Assembly: GCF_900116755.1 (NCBI RefSeq)
Contig: NZ_FPBY01000018.1
Location: 1 to 32,112 of the forward strand
DNA length: 32,112 nucleotides
Source of the DNA: Clostridium sp. DSM 8431
GTDB taxonomy: Bacteria > Bacillota > Clostridia > Clostridiales > Clostridiaceae
Reading direction: 5' to 3'
Numbering within the stretch: position 1 is the first letter of the stretch; each line of letters starts with the position of its first letter. The notes under the pieces were generated by a model that was not told the origin of the DNA, made no database searches, and worked only from the letters and a program-made list of their open reading frames with translations. The position numbers were made by a program, and so were the translations under genes. Shown here piece by piece: positions 7,867 to 17,322 of this stretch.

Positions 7867-8493
7867 GTGAAAAATTTGAATATAAAACAAAAAATTAAGA
7901 AGTCATTTAAATTTATTTCAAAAATATTTAATAAAGCTGTAGTTGAAGTTAAAGTTATAAATGATATAAATTATTATATAGAGATTGATGGAGATAATTA
8001 TACAATTCATAAAGATTATGATGGAAAATGTAATGGTATATTAATCATACAAAATGGAGAAAATAACTTTTATGATTTTAAAAATATATTAAAGTCTATT
8101 CCTGAGTATTTTGCTGCAAATGGAATGGTATTTATACGATATGATATATCAGAAGGGGATGATGATGAGTATATTTCAAGTCAATTTATTAATTTCTTAA
8201 AATTAAATAAATATATAGATATTGAAGAATATAAGCTTTTATCAGAGAGTAATAATGTAAATGAGATATTTATAGCAGCAAGATATCATCTTCAGTTACT
8301 AGATAAGGATAATGAATATGAAGACTATGGAGAGAACTTCTATATTAACAGAAAGAAGTGTCAGGGGGCAGGCTGCTCAGGAGGATGCTGCTCAAAAGAA
8401 GGAGGTTGCGCATCTGGAGGGGGCTCAAAAGAAGATGGAGGCTTAGGAGGCGGAAACTGTGAATCATGCACGAAACAGTGCTGCAAAAAATAA
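7867..8493 (+). CDS. Uncharacterised 208-aa protein with a Cys/Gly-rich C-terminal tail
   Basis: The first 23 residues are basic (10 Lys, pI high) and no membrane helix is present. The middle (residues 25-150) is an acidic alpha/beta-like domain with GILIIQNGEN and an AANGMVFIRYDISEG strand-turn, faintly like an alpha/beta hydrolase core but without a nucleophile motif. The last 44 residues are low complexity, with nine cysteines (165, 170, 174, 175, 181, 198, 201, 205, 206), many glycines and KE pairs. That tail could bind metal, be cross-linked by disulfides, or be a modification target. Start GTG 7867 has TAGGAGG at 7852-7858. No terminator separates it from the gene at 8592. I do not recognise the family. 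Confidence 0.75.
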   Translation: MKNLNIKQKIKKSFKFISKIFNKAVVEVKVINDINYYIEIDGDNYTIHKDYDGKCNGILIIQNGENNFYDFKNILKSIPEYFAANGMVFIRYDISEGDDDEYISSQFINFLKLNKYIDIEEYKLLSESNNVNEIFIAARYHLQLLDKDNEYEDYGENFYINRKKCQGAGCSGGCCSKEGGCASGGGSKEDGGLGGGNCESCTKQCCKK

Positions 8494-8591
8494 CTTCCTA
8501 AAAATATATAAAAAACCATTATAATAGGATATAATAGAAGAAGCGATTAAAATTTTGAACTACTTATAGTTTTTACAGGAGGGTAAATAAG

Positions 8592-9410
8592 TTGTCAAAG
8601 CCAAGTATTTTTAGTAAAGATTATGAAAGAAAAATGAAAAAAAGAAAAAGAATGATAATATTGATTACAGTAATATCAATATGTGTTGTTGCAATCATTA
8701 TTTACAATACTAATATCAAAAAGCTTGATTTTACTAATGTAAGAGCAAGTATACAGGCATGGGTAGATAGTGGAAAAACAGAAGAAGAATTAGCTGAAGA
8801 AAATATAAATGAAGAAGTTACTGATGATACTACTGAGGCTACTGAAGAAGAAACAGTAGAAGAAGAACCTAAGAGGGAAGAATTGACAGTTGAAGCAAAT
8901 CTTGCTGAAGGGGTAAAGGCTAATATAAAATATATAGATAATAATGGAGTTAAAGAAATTCAATCTGTGGAAGTTCCAGAAGGATATCAATATAATATTA
9001 GTCCTATAAAGGATAAAGTTTTATTTATTGATTCAGCTCAAAATATGAAAATAGTATCTTTAGATGGAAGCATTGCAGATATAACAAAGACAGAATATAT
9101 ATCACAAGCAGGCTCAACATTCCCTAAAGATCAGATACTAGCAGCTACACCAACCTATACTTGGCATGGGCAACCTAAATTTATAGATGATAATAAAGTT
9201 ATATATGTGAGTGAATTACCTTACTTCGGTAATAATGGAGCAAAGAAATATGTTTGGGTTTACGATGTATTAAATAATACTCACCAAACAATATGGAACT
9301 TTGTTGGATCAGATATAACTATAGGAGATGTGGTTCCTGAAAAAGGAATAACAATAGTAGTAGATGGAGTTACTTACTACATGAATGCAAATGGAGAAAT
9401 AAGTCAGTAA
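8592..9410 (+). CDS. Single-pass membrane protein with acidic linker and beta-rich outer domain
   Basis: A 272-aa protein. A strongly basic N-terminus (KMKKRKR, residues 14-20) precedes one membrane helix at 21-38, which places the rest outside. Residues 58-96 form an acidic Glu/Thr-rich linker. From 97 to the end is a beta-rich domain with repeated V/I-rich strands (KVLFIDSAQNMKIVSLDG, KVIYVSELPYFGN, KYVWVYDVLNN), like one part of a beta-propeller or a TolB-type sensor domain. No catalytic motif is visible. Start TTG 8592 is chosen because CAGGAGGG lies at 8576-8583. It probably shares a transcript with 7867-8493. Function is unknown. Confidence 0.75.
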   Translation: MSKPSIFSKDYERKMKKRKRMIILITVISICVVAIIIYNTNIKKLDFTNVRASIQAWVDSGKTEEELAEENINEEVTDDTTEATEEETVEEEPKREELTVEANLAEGVKANIKYIDNNGVKEIQSVEVPEGYQYNISPIKDKVLFIDSAQNMKIVSLDGSIADITKTEYISQAGSTFPKDQILAATPTYTWHGQPKFIDDNKVIYVSELPYFGNNGAKKYVWVYDVLNNTHQTIWNFVGSDITIGDVVPEKGITIVVDGVTYYMNANGEISQ

Positions 9411-9450
9411 ATAAAAAATGAAAAAGAAATGTATCTAATGAATAAATAAT

Positions 9451-9480
9451 TTGATAATAATTAGCAAGGTATGATATAAT
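9451..9480 (+). promoter_or_regulatory. Sigma-A promoter of tig
   Basis: TTGATA at 9451-9456 and TATAAT at 9475-9480, 18 bases apart, with an extended -10 TG at 9472-9473. The start codon is 53 bases further on. This is one of the best promoters in the window. Confidence 0.75.
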
Positions 9481-9533
9481 ATGCTAGATTGTAGAGTATT
9501 AGCTAATTACTATTTTAGGAGGAATATAGAGAA

Positions 9534-10817
9534 ATGGAAGCTAAAATGGAAAAAATAGAAACAAATAAAGTTAAACTTGAGATAAGAGTTGAAGCAGAAA
9601 AATTTAATGAAGCTATAAAGAAAGCTTATAACAAAAATAAATCGCGTTTTAACATTCAAGGATTTAGAAAAGGAAAAGTGCCAATGGCAGTAGTTAAGAA
9701 ATTCTATGGAGAAGAAGTATTCTATGATGATGCTATTAACTATGCTATAGAAGGATCTTACGGAAAAGCTTTAGATGAAAACAACATAAGACCAGTTGAT
9801 TATCCAAAGGTTGACGTAGTTGAAATTGGTGCAGGAAAAGACTTCGTATATACTGCAGAAGTTACAGTATACCCAGAAGTTGAACTTGGAGAATACAAAG
9901 GCTTAGAAGTTAAGAAAAATACTTACGAAGTAACTGATGAAGAAATTGAAAAACAATTAAAATCATTACAAGAAAAGAACGCAAGAATCGAAACTAAATC
10001 AGAAGGAAAAGTTGAAAAAGGTGATATAGCTGTAATCGACTTTAAAGGATTTATAGATGGAGAAGCATTTGAAGGTGGAGAAGGAACTGACTATTCATTA
10101 GAAATAGGTTCAGGATCATTCATCGATAATTTCGAAGATCAATTAATTGGATTATCAACAGGAGATAAGAAAGAAGTTAAAGTTACTTTCCCAGAAAACT
10201 ACGGTAAAGACGAGTTAAATGGAAAAGAAGCTACATTCGATGTAACTGTTAAAGAAATTCAAGTTAAAGAACTTCCAGCTTTAGATGATGAATTTGCTAA
10301 GGATGCTTCAGAATTTGAAACATTAGCAGAACTTAAGGAAGATATAAAGAAACATTTAGAAGAACACAATGCTCAAAAAGCTGATCAAGAATTCGAAAAT
10401 GATTTAATTAATGCGGCTGTAGAATCAAGCAAGATTGATTTACCAGAAGTAATGGTTGAAAATGAAATTGATGTTATGATGAATGACTTAGCTCAAAGAT
10501 TACAATATCAAGGATTAACTTTAGAACAATACATGGAATTCACTGGAAGCAGTGCTGACCAAATGAGAGAATACATGAAAGAAAATGCTGATAAGAAAGT
10601 AAGAGCTGACTTAGTTTTAGCTGCAATAGCTGAAAAAGAAGGAATAAAAGCTACTGACGAAGAAATCAAAGAAAGAGCTACAGAAATTTCTAAGATGTAC
10701 TCAGCTGAAGCAGATGAAAAGATGATTGATATGTTAGTTAATACTCAAGGTTCTATGATTGCTAACGATGTAGTAGTTAAGAAGACAATCGATTTATTAG
10801 CTAAAAACGTAAAATAA
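9534..10817 (+). CDS. tig: Trigger factor, ribosome-bound chaperone and prolyl isomerase
   Basis: A 427-aa chaperone that docks next to the ribosomal exit tunnel and receives nascent chains. The N-terminal ribosome-binding domain has the tip loop GFRKGKVP at residues 43-50. An FKBP-type isomerase domain spans about 160-245 ([36 protein letters not shown]). The C-terminal arms run to the end. Length matches the family. Codon use differs from its neighbours, with more C-ending codons (TTC, ATC, AAC, TAC), a usual sign of strong expression. ATG 9534 has AGGAGG at 9517-9522. A second ATG at 9546 is possible but too far from that site. It has its own promoter and a strong terminator. Confidence 0.97.
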   Translation: MEAKMEKIETNKVKLEIRVEAEKFNEAIKKAYNKNKSRFNIQGFRKGKVPMAVVKKFYGEEVFYDDAINYAIEGSYGKALDENNIRPVDYPKVDVVEIGAGKDFVYTAEVTVYPEVELGEYKGLEVKKNTYEVTDEEIEKQLKSLQEKNARIETKSEGKVEKGDIAVIDFKGFIDGEAFEGGEGTDYSLEIGSGSFIDNFEDQLIGLSTGDKKEVKVTFPENYGKDELNGKEATFDVTVKEIQVKELPALDDEFAKDASEFETLAELKEDIKKHLEEHNAQKADQEFENDLINAAVESSKIDLPEVMVENEIDVMMNDLAQRLQYQGLTLEQYMEFTGSSADQMREYMKENADKKVRADLVLAAIAEKEGIKATDEEIKERATEISKMYSAEADEKMIDMLVNTQGSMIANDVVVKKTIDLLAKNVK

Positions 10818-10850
10818 TTTAGTTCATGTTAAATTAAATATATTATTTTG

Positions 10851-10886
10851 AATAATTGCCAGAAAAATATTTTCTGGCAATTATTT
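10851..10886 (+). terminator. Terminator after tig
   Basis: A perfect 16-bp stem (10851-10866 with 10870-10885) with loop ATA, AT-rich outer and GCC/GGC inner pairs. It separates tig from clpP, so clpPX uses the promoter downstream. Confidence 0.85.
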
Positions 10887-10896
10887 CAAATAAACA

Positions 10897-10925
10897 TTAA
10901 CAAAATTAAAAAAGTTTTGTATAAT
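10897..10925 (+). promoter_or_regulatory. Sigma-A promoter of clpP
   Basis: TTAACA at 10897-10902 and TATAAT at 10920-10925 are 17 bases apart, and the ATG lies 39 bases downstream. No CtsR operator (tandem GGTCAAA type) was recognised around it. Confidence 0.75.
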
Positions 10926-10964
10926 TACATTATACTTATAAAAAGAGTAAGAGGAGGTAGTATT

Positions 10965-11564
10965 ATGGCTTTAGTACCAATGGTTGTAGAACAGACAGGT
11001 AGAGGAGAGAGATCTTACGATATATACTCAAGATTATTAAAAGACAGAATTATTATGTTAAGCGGAGAAGTTAATGATGACTCTGCAAACTTAATAGTAG
11101 CACAATTATTATTCTTAGAAAGTGAAGATCCAGATAAAGATATTTATCTATATATAAATAGTCCAGGTGGTTCTGTGACAGCAGGAATGGCAATATATGA
11201 TACAATGAATTATATAAAAGCAGATGTATCAACAATATGTATGGGAATGGCTGCTTCAATGGGAGCATTCTTATTATCAAGTGGAGCTAAAGGTAAGAGA
11301 TATACTCTTCCTAATGCTGAAATTATGATACATCAACCTTTAGGTGGTTTCCAAGGGCAAGTTACAGATATTGATATTCATGCAAGAAGAATGTTAAAAA
11401 TAAAAGATAAAATGAATAAGATATTAAGTGAAAACACAGGAAAATCACTAGAAGAAATTAAAAGAGATGTAGAGAGAGATCATTTCTTAGATGGAGATGA
11501 AGCTGCTGAATATGGAATAGTAGATAAAGTAATAACAAGAAATGATTTAGGAGAAGATAAATAA
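10965..11564 (+). CDS. clpP: ATP-dependent Clp protease proteolytic subunit
   Basis: A 199-aa serine peptidase that forms a double heptameric barrel and degrades proteins fed by ClpX or ClpC. The catalytic triad is S98 (GMAASMGAF), H123 (IMIHQPLG) and D172 (ERDHF), the same numbering as B. subtilis ClpP. The frame is open from 10848, but ATG 10965 is chosen because AGAGGAGGT lies at 10950-10958 and the N-terminus [11 protein letters not shown] fits processed ClpP, while the upstream part lies in the tig terminator. clpX follows after 30 bases, forming a clpPX operon. Confidence 0.97.
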   Translation: MALVPMVVEQTGRGERSYDIYSRLLKDRIIMLSGEVNDDSANLIVAQLLFLESEDPDKDIYLYINSPGGSVTAGMAIYDTMNYIKADVSTICMGMAASMGAFLLSSGAKGKRYTLPNAEIMIHQPLGGFQGQVTDIDIHARRMLKIKDKMNKILSENTGKSLEEIKRDVERDHFLDGDEAAEYGIVDKVITRNDLGEDK

Positions 11565-11594
11565 TAAGGATAAAGGCCTAAGTGAGGTGAATAT

Positions 11595-12890
11595 ATGGCT
11601 AAGTATGATGAAAAAAAACAATTAAAATGCTCTTTTTGTGGAAAAAATCAAGATCAAGTAAAGAGATTGATAGCAGGTCCAGGAGTATATATATGTGACG
11701 AATGTATCGAATTATGTTCTGAAATTATAGCAGATGAATTTGATGATTCAGTTGAATTTGATGCAAAGGAATTACCAAAACCACAAGAAATAAAGAAATA
11801 TTTAGATGAGTATGTAATAGGTCAAGAAGATGCTAAAAGATCATTATCTGTAGCAGTTTATAACCATTACAAGAGAGTTAATTCAAAAGGCTTAGATGAT
11901 GATGTAGAACTACAAAAAAGTAACATATTATTATTAGGACCAACTGGTTCTGGTAAAACATTTTTAGCTCAGACTTTAGCAAAATTTTTAAACGTACCTT
12001 TTGCTATAGCTGATGCTACTACATTAACTGAAGCAGGATATGTTGGGGAAGATGTTGAAAACATCCTTTTAAGACTTATTCAAAATGCTGATTATGATGT
12101 AGAAAGAGCTGAAAAAGGTATAATCTACATTGATGAAATTGATAAGATTGCAAGAAAGTCTGAAAACCCATCAATAACAAGAGACGTATCAGGTGAAGGT
12201 GTACAACAAGCATTATTAAAAATACTTGAAGGTACAGTTGCTTCAGTACCACCACAAGGTGGAAGAAAACATCCACATCAAGAATTAATTCAAATAAATA
12301 CTTCTAATATATTATTTATTTGTGGCGGAGCTTTTGACGGTGTAGATAAGATAATAGAAAAAAGAACTAGAAAGAGCTCAATAGGCTTTGGTGCTGACGT
12401 TAAATCAAAGGATGAAAAAGATGTTGGAAGCCTATTTAAAGAACTTGAACCAAGTGATTTATTAAAGTTCGGTTTAATTCCTGAATTTGTAGGAAGATTA
12501 CCAATAGTAGTAACTTTAGAATCATTAGATAGAAATGCTTTAGTAAATATATTAAGCAAACCTAAGAATGCTTTAGTAAAACAATACAAGAAGCTATTTG
12601 AAATGGATAATGTTGAATTAGAATTTACAGAAAAAGCATTAGAAGCTATAGCAAATAAAGCTATAGAAAGAAAAACAGGTGCAAGAGGATTAAGATCTAT
12701 AATAGAAGATGTTATGACTAACATTATGTTTGATATTCCTTCTGATGAAAGAATAGAAAAAGTTGTTATTACAGAACCAACTATTAATGATAAAGCAGAA
12801 CCTGAAATTCAAAGACTTCCTGAAGGTAAAACAAGAGCTTTGTTAAAATCTAAGAAGACCAAAAAGGATAAGGGAATGGAAACTGCTTAA
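11595..12890 (+). CDS. clpX: ClpX, ATPase and specificity subunit of ClpXP
   Basis: A 431-aa AAA+ unfoldase that recognises tagged or specific proteins and threads them into ClpP. The N-terminal zinc-binding domain has C12, C15, C34 and C37 in a C4 arrangement. The Walker A motif GPTGSGKT holds K121 and the Walker B motif is IYIDEIDK (D180, E181). The pore loop GYVGEDVEN, the RKH loop (GGRKHPHQE), and the IGF loop area ([10 protein letters not shown]), which docks on ClpP, are present. Sensor 2 is GARGLR. Length is normal. ATG 11595 has GTGAGGTGA at 11581-11589. It ends at a strong terminator, followed by the ruined lonB. Confidence 0.97.
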   Translation: MAKYDEKKQLKCSFCGKNQDQVKRLIAGPGVYICDECIELCSEIIADEFDDSVEFDAKELPKPQEIKKYLDEYVIGQEDAKRSLSVAVYNHYKRVNSKGLDDDVELQKSNILLLGPTGSGKTFLAQTLAKFLNVPFAIADATTLTEAGYVGEDVENILLRLIQNADYDVERAEKGIIYIDEIDKIARKSENPSITRDVSGEGVQQALLKILEGTVASVPPQGGRKHPHQELIQINTSNILFICGGAFDGVDKIIEKRTRKSSIGFGADVKSKDEKDVGSLFKELEPSDLLKFGLIPEFVGRLPIVVTLESLDRNALVNILSKPKNALVKQYKKLFEMDNVELEFTEKALEAIANKAIERKTGARGLRSIIEDVMTNIMFDIPSDERIEKVVITEPTINDKAEPEIQRLPEGKTRALLKSKKTKKDKGMETA

Positions 12891-12903
12891 TAATATATTA
12901 AGT

Positions 12904-12947
12904 AAAAAGTATTAGTTTGTGTATTAATCATGAACTAATACTTTTTT
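12904..12947 (+). terminator. Terminator after clpX
   Basis: A perfect 14-bp stem AAAAAGTATTAGTT / AACTAATACTTTTT (12904-12917 with 12933-12946) and a T run. Confidence 0.85.
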
Positions 12948-12961
12948 ATTTATATTGAATA

Positions 12962-13015
12962 TTAGTTAAAACAAAAGTTAATAATCATATATATAATTAA
13001 CTTTTTTTTAACTAA
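12962..13015 (+). repeat. Long AT-rich imperfect inverted repeat behind clpX
   Basis: Arms 12962-12982 and about 12996-13015 pair over about 20 positions with one bulge, around a short AT loop. The inner part ends in eight T residues (13002-13009), so it could be a second terminator for clpX. It lies at the position of the lost lonB leader. Confidence 0.55.
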
Positions 13016-13021
13016 AATGAT

Positions 13022-13559
13022 AGATTTATTAATATAGTGCAAGTGCTCTTAACCTTAGTATTAATATATTTTGTTATTGTTTTAAATAATACTAGTAATA
13101 AATCAAGGAAAACTATTATAAATAAATAAAGAAAATAAAAAAGAGATGAATATACTTAAAAAAATGAGAAAAGTATCTCTTATAAAGCCCTTAATGAAGA
13201 AAAGCAGACCAGAAAAATTTGAAGAGATTTATTGGTCAGGAAAAAGGAATTAAGGCTTTAAAGGCTGCTTTATGCGGCGAAAATCCTCAGCATGTAATAA
13301 TATATATGGACCTCTAGGAGTTGGAAAGACAGCTGCAGCTAGACTAGTTTTAGAAGAAGATAAAAAAATTCTGTGTCACCTTTTAAGGAAAAGGCGAAAT
13401 TTATAGAGTTAGATGCAACAACTTTACATTTTGATGAAAGGGGGATAGCTGATTCCTTAATAGGTTCAGTTCATGACCCTATATATCAAGGAACTAGCAG
13501 AGGAGGCCCTCAGCCAAAAGCCGGAGCTGTTACAAAGGCCCATGTAGGTATATTATTTA
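13022..13559 (+). pseudogene. lonB: Remnant of lonB, Lon-like ATP-dependent protease
   Basis: Fragments match the N-terminal third of LonB in order. They are a hydrophobic segment (VLLTLVLIYFVIVLNN, from about 13040), LKKMRKVSLIKPL, RPEKFEEI, IGQEKGIKALKAALCG, NPQHVI, YGPLGVGKTAAARLVLEE (Walker A), SPFKEKAKFIELDATT, FDERGIADSLIGSVHDPIYQ and PQPKAGAVTKAHVGILF. Reading frame breaks occur between the first two blocks, near 13226, near 13300 (TAT insertion before the Walker A) and at 13368-13374 (one A lost). The gene stops at 13559, where an IS1595-type end begins, so the Walker B and protease parts are missing. LonB is a mother-cell or forespore sporulation protease in Bacillus. This copy cannot function, while the adjacent lonA is intact. 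Confidence 0.88.
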
Positions 13560-14150
13560 GGCTGTATTATGAATAAAAGTGATAAAATATGTCAATCATC
13601 TTAACAAAGATTTTTTAGGAGATGATGTATTTGAATTCGTATAATTACAATGATGTATTAGAAATAATAAAACCTATGAGTAATCCCTCAAAAAGAAAAT
13701 TAATTATGGATATAAGCAAACTAATTGAATTATCTACAATTAAAGAAAACTCAAAATTAATTTGCCCTCATTGCCATAATAAATACATAGTTAAAAACGG
13801 AAAGAACAAAAATGTTCAAAGGTACCTTTGTAAAACATGCAAAAAATCCTTTGTATCAAGTACTCATACCCCTATTTTTTCATCTAAAAAGGACATAAGC
13901 TTATGGTTTAAATTTGTAGAATGCCTTGTAAATCAATACTCTATAGCTAAGACAGCTAAAATATTAAAAATATCCATAAGCACATCTTTTTCTTGGCGTC
14001 ATAAAATTTTAGATGCAATAAGAGAAAACTATAAGTGCTTAAATTTATATAACAAAGTAGAATGTGATGAAACTTTTTTTAATAATAAACATGAAAGTAT
14101 TAATGTAGAAATTATGTAAGAAGAGAGGAAAGGGTACTAGTAATAGAAAA
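13560..14150 (+). mobile_element. IS1595-type element remnant, left end present, right end missing
   Basis: It begins at 13560 with GGCTGTATTATGAATAAAAG, the same 49 bases as at 31748-31796, and the GGCTG start fits IS1595-type ends. A decayed transposase gene follows. No inverted copy of this end is found downstream, so the right boundary is approximate. It replaces the last three-quarters of lonB. Confidence 0.7.
13622..14119 (+). pseudogene. IS1595-family (ISXO2-type) transposase, truncated
   Basis: The 165-aa frame has an N-terminal zinc ribbon (CPHCHNKYIVKNG followed by CKTCKKSF, residues about 48-81), then TPIFSSKKDISLWFKFVEC and the helix-turn-helix region SIAKTAKILKIS, and reaches VECDETFF, the first acidic residue of the DDE-type nuclease. 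It then shifts frame. In another frame KLCKKRGKGTSNRKI (near 14107-14150) recalls the following transposase segment. An intact protein would be roughly 290-300 aa, so this copy lacks most of the catalytic domain and is inactive. The start may be ATG 13622 or 13625, with TTAGGAG at 13614-13620. Confidence 0.8.
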
Positions 14151-14208
14151 ATCAATAGTATTTGAGTTAAATAAGAAGAAAAGCAGGATTCTTTTCCATC
14201 AATATTTA

Positions 14209-14237
14209 TTGAAAAAAAAATTTATTATGTGTATACT
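14209..14237 (+). promoter_or_regulatory. Sigma-A promoter of lonA
   Basis: TTGAAA at 14209-14214 and TATACT at 14232-14237 are 17 bases apart, and the ATG is 43 bases downstream. It lies downstream of the IS remnant, so lonA expression should be independent of the damage in lonB. Confidence 0.7.
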
Positions 14238-14279
14238 ATTTAAGACTAAATAAAAAATATGTATATGGAGGGGAGAAAA

Positions 14280-16616
14280 ATGGATAACAAGAGAACACTT
14301 CCATTAATTCCTCTAAGGGGATTAACTATTTTTCCTAATATGGTTTTACACTTTGATGTTGGAAGAGAAAAATCAATTCAAGCTGTAGATACTGCTATGC
14401 TTAGTGATGAAGAAATATTCTTAGCAATGCAGAGGGACATTGAATTAGATAATCCAACAGAATCTGATATAAGTAAAATAGGAACTGTATGTAAGATAAA
14501 ACAAATTATAAAAATGCCTGGTGATACAATAAGAGTATTAGTAGAAGGTAAATATAGAGCTAAAATAGAAGAATATATTGAAAATGAAAACTATTTTGAA
14601 GTTGCTTTTAAAGAAATAGTTGAAAATTATGATGAAGAAGATGTTGAATTAACAGCATACTTTGAAAGCTTAAAGAAGTCTTTTAAGAAGTTTACTAAAG
14701 CAGTTGGTGATGATTCACCTGAGATGGCAAGCAATATAAAGAAAGAAAAAAACCCATATGATTTCGTTAATGTTGTTGCAAGTTATTTGCCATTAACAGA
14801 GGAAAAGAAACAGGAAATTTTACAAACTATTGATATAAAGAAAAGAATAGAAATGCTTTTAACTTCTATTGAAAATGAATTAAAAGTAATCAAAGTTCAA
14901 AAGAAGCTTGCTGGTAAAATGAAGAAGAGTGTTGATGACAGTCAAAAAGAATTTTACTTAAGAGAACAGCTTAAATTTATTCAAGAAGAACTTGGAGAAG
15001 ATGATGACGAAAAGGCTGTAATTAAAGAACTTGAAGAAAAGATAGCAAAAAAGAAAATGCCTAAAGAGGTAAAGGAAAAGGTTACAACTGAGTTTAATAA
15101 ACTTAAGAGAATAAGCGCATCTTCTTCTGAAGGAAATTCTATTCAGTCTTATCTTCAATGGGTTCTTGATATACCATGGGGAAGATATTCTAGAGAAAAA
15201 TTAGATATAAATGATGTTGAAGAAGTACTTAATGAAGAACATTATGGTCTAGAAGATGTTAAGGAAAGAATAATTGAGTATCTTTCAGTTAAAAAAATAA
15301 GCGGATCATTAAAAGGGCCAATTCTTTGCTTAGTAGGGCCACCAGGAGTTGGTAAGAGTTCTATAGCTAAATCTATAGCTAAAGCAGTAAATAGACACTT
15401 TGTAAGAATATCTTTAGGTGGATTAAAGGATGAAGCTGAAATAAGAGGACATAGACGAACATATGTTGCAGCTATTCCAGGAAGAATGGTATACGCACTT
15501 AAGGAAGCTAAGTCATTAAATCCATTAATTCTACTTGATGAAATTGATAAATTAAGCACTGATTATAAAGGTAATCCAGCAGATGCATTACTTGAAGTTT
15601 TAGATAGTGAACAAAATAAAACATTTAGAGATAACTATTTAGAAGTTCCAGTGGATCTATCAAAAACAATGTTTATAACAACTGCAAATAGTCTTGATAC
15701 AATTCCAAGACCTCTATTAGATAGAATGGAAGTAGTTCAGGTATCAGGATATACTTACGAAGAAAAGTTCCATATAGCTAAAGATCACTTAATACCTAAA
15801 TTATTTAAAGAATATAATATAAATGGTGATAAGATAATAATTGATGATGAAGCTATACAAGAAGTTGTAGATGGATATACTAGAGAATCAGGAGTAAGAA
15901 GCTTAGAGAGAGCTTTAGGAAAGCTTGTTAGAAAAGCTATTGCAAAAATGCTTAAAGAAGGAAAAGAATCAATAGAAATTGATAAGAAAAAAGTTGAGGA
16001 ACTTTTAGGCGTTAGAATATTTACTTTTGATGAAATTAAAAATGAGGATAAAGTTGGAGTAGTAACAGGTCTTGCATGGACTGCTTATGGAGGAGATACT
16101 CTATATATTGAAGCTGTGGTTATGGACGGTAATGGAAAACTTCAGCTTACAGGAAAACTAGGAGATGTTATGCAAGAGTCTGCAAAGGCTGCATATTCCT
16201 ATGTAAGAGCTAATGCTAAAAAGTACGGAATTGATAGTGAATTCTACAAAAATAAAGATGTTCATATCCACGTTCCTGAAGGAGCAGTTCCAAAGGATGG
16301 ACCTTCAGCTGGTGTAACTATGATTACAGCTTTAGTTTCTGCATTATCTGGTAGAAAAGTTAAGGGAAATGTAGCTATGACAGGTGAAATAACACTTACA
16401 GGAAAAGTTCTTCCTATTGGAGGGTTAAAAGAAAAATCTTTAGCAGCATTTAGAGCAGGAGTAGACACAATAATTATTCCTAAAGATAATGCTAAAGATG
16501 TTAAGGATATACCTGAAAGTATAAGAGAAAAAATAACAATAATTGAAGCAGAAAGAGTAGATACAGTGCTTGATAATGCTTTAGCTGGAGATGATACAAA
16601 TGAAAATAAAAAGTAG
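14280..16616 (+). CDS. lon: ATP-dependent Lon protease (LonA)
   Basis: A 778-aa cytosolic protease with substrate-binding, AAA+ and peptidase domains in one chain. It has the N-terminal LON domain ([16 protein letters not shown]), the coiled-coil middle, Walker [10 protein letters not shown] with K359, Walker [10 protein letters not shown], and the C-terminal protease with the Ser-Lys dyad S676 (DGPSAG) and K719 ([14 protein letters not shown]), 43 residues apart as in E. coli Lon. The frame is open from 14259, but ATG 14280 is preferred, as GGAGGGG lies at 14266-14272, inside the longer version. Its last 17 bases overlap engB. Confidence 0.96.
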   Translation: MDNKRTLPLIPLRGLTIFPNMVLHFDVGREKSIQAVDTAMLSDEEIFLAMQRDIELDNPTESDISKIGTVCKIKQIIKMPGDTIRVLVEGKYRAKIEEYIENENYFEVAFKEIVENYDEEDVELTAYFESLKKSFKKFTKAVGDDSPEMASNIKKEKNPYDFVNVVASYLPLTEEKKQEILQTIDIKKRIEMLLTSIENELKVIKVQKKLAGKMKKSVDDSQKEFYLREQLKFIQEELGEDDDEKAVIKELEEKIAKKKMPKEVKEKVTTEFNKLKRISASSSEGNSIQSYLQWVLDIPWGRYSREKLDINDVEEVLNEEHYGLEDVKERIIEYLSVKKISGSLKGPILCLVGPPGVGKSSIAKSIAKAVNRHFVRISLGGLKDEAEIRGHRRTYVAAIPGRMVYALKEAKSLNPLILLDEIDKLSTDYKGNPADALLEVLDSEQNKTFRDNYLEVPVDLSKTMFITTANSLDTIPRPLLDRMEVVQVSGYTYEEKFHIAKDHLIPKLFKEYNINGDKIIIDDEAIQEVVDGYTRESGVRSLERALGKLVRKAIAKMLKEGKESIEIDKKKVEELLGVRIFTFDEIKNEDKVGVVTGLAWTAYGGDTLYIEAVVMDGNGKLQLTGKLGDVMQESAKAAYSYVRANAKKYGIDSEFYKNKDVHIHVPEGAVPKDGPSAGVTMITALVSALSGRKVKGNVAMTGEITLTGKVLPIGGLKEKSLAAFRAGVDTIIIPKDNAKDVKDIPESIREKITIIEAERVDTVLDNALAGDDTNENKK

Positions 16617-17193
16617 TGAATTTATAATATCGGCTGTAAAAAGAAATCAATATCCAGTTGATAATAGAGTTGAAATTGCTTTTGTAGGAAGATCAAATGT
16701 AGGAAAAAGCTCTATAATAAATGCATTGACTAATAGAAAAAAATTAGCAAAGGTTAGTCAAACACCAGGAAAGACAAAGTTAATAAACTTTTTCTTAATA
16801 AATAATGATTTCTACCTAGTTGATTTACCAGGTTACGGTTATGCTAAAGTTTCTAAGAAGGAACAGGAAAGCTGGGGAAGAACTATTGAAACATATCTTC
16901 ATGGACGTGAAGAACTTAAAAGAGTTGTTTTATTAGTAGATTCAAGACATAAGCCTACTGGAGACGATATTACAATGTATAACTGGATAAAACATTTTGG
17001 TTATGATTGTATTGTTGTAGCAACAAAGAGAGATAAATTATCTAATAACGAAATAAGAAAAAGTGAAAAATTGATAAAAGATACACTAAAACTTAAGCCT
17101 GAAGATAGATTTTACTTCTTCTCATCTTTAAATAAGTTAGGAAGAGATGAATTAGTAGACAATTTATTTGCTGACTTAGCGGCTGAAGAATAG
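16600..17193 (+). CDS. engB: Ribosome biogenesis GTP-binding protein EngB (YsxC)
   Basis: A 198-aa TRAFAC GTPase that assists late assembly of the 50S ribosomal subunit and is usually essential. G1 is GRSNVGKS (30-37), G2 the Thr of SQTPGKT, G3 [10 protein letters not shown] (75-84) and G4 TKRDK (142-146). ATG 16600 is chosen over 16591 because a GGAG at 16587-16590 has normal spacing to it. The gene starts inside the lonA end (17-base overlap), so translation is probably coupled. It ends at a strong terminator. The lonA-engB pair is a conserved Firmicute neighbourhood. Confidence 0.96.
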   Translation: MKIKSSEFIISAVKRNQYPVDNRVEIAFVGRSNVGKSSIINALTNRKKLAKVSQTPGKTKLINFFLINNDFYLVDLPGYGYAKVSKKEQESWGRTIETYLHGREELKRVVLLVDSRHKPTGDDITMYNWIKHFGYDCIVVATKRDKLSNNEIRKSEKLIKDTLKLKPEDRFYFFSSLNKLGRDELVDNLFADLAAEE

Positions 17194-17198
17194 TAGAG

Positions 17199-17245
17199 AA
17201 ATTAAGCTTTTAAAGTTGAAAAACTTTAAAGCTTAATTTTTTTTT
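17199..17245 (+). terminator. Terminator after engB
   Basis: A stem of about 18 bp with one bulged T (starting 17199 AAATTAAGC, ending 17240) and a T run to 17245. The stop codon is 5 bases upstream. Confidence 0.88.
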
Positions 17246-17322
17246 AGAAATAGTGTCAAATGGTGATGCCTGGAATAGTATATAGTATAAAAATTAAATA
17301 TTATTCCAAGGAGGAACTTACT

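Noticed and set aside
10848..10964. Longer clpP start at 10848
   Set aside because: The extra 39 codons cover the tig terminator and the clpP promoter and lack a ribosome binding site, whereas ATG 10965 has AGAGGAGGT.
10881..10964. CtsR or CIRCE heat-shock operator ahead of clpP
   Set aside because: No tandem GGTCAAA heptads and no TTAGCACTC inverted repeat were found here or ahead of lonA.
12290..12724. 144-codon minus-strand frame within clpX
   Set aside because: It is an antisense shadow of a highly conserved gene, without a start signal or recognisable domain.
13373..13576. Small gene at 13373-13576
   Set aside because: It is a piece of the broken lonB, read in one of its shifted frames and ending in the IS1595-type end. 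It has no own ribosome binding site.
17260..17322. Upstream start for the 153-aa Cys-rich protein
   Set aside because: The additional residues have no ribosome binding site, and AAGGAGG at 17308-17314 points to ATG 17323.
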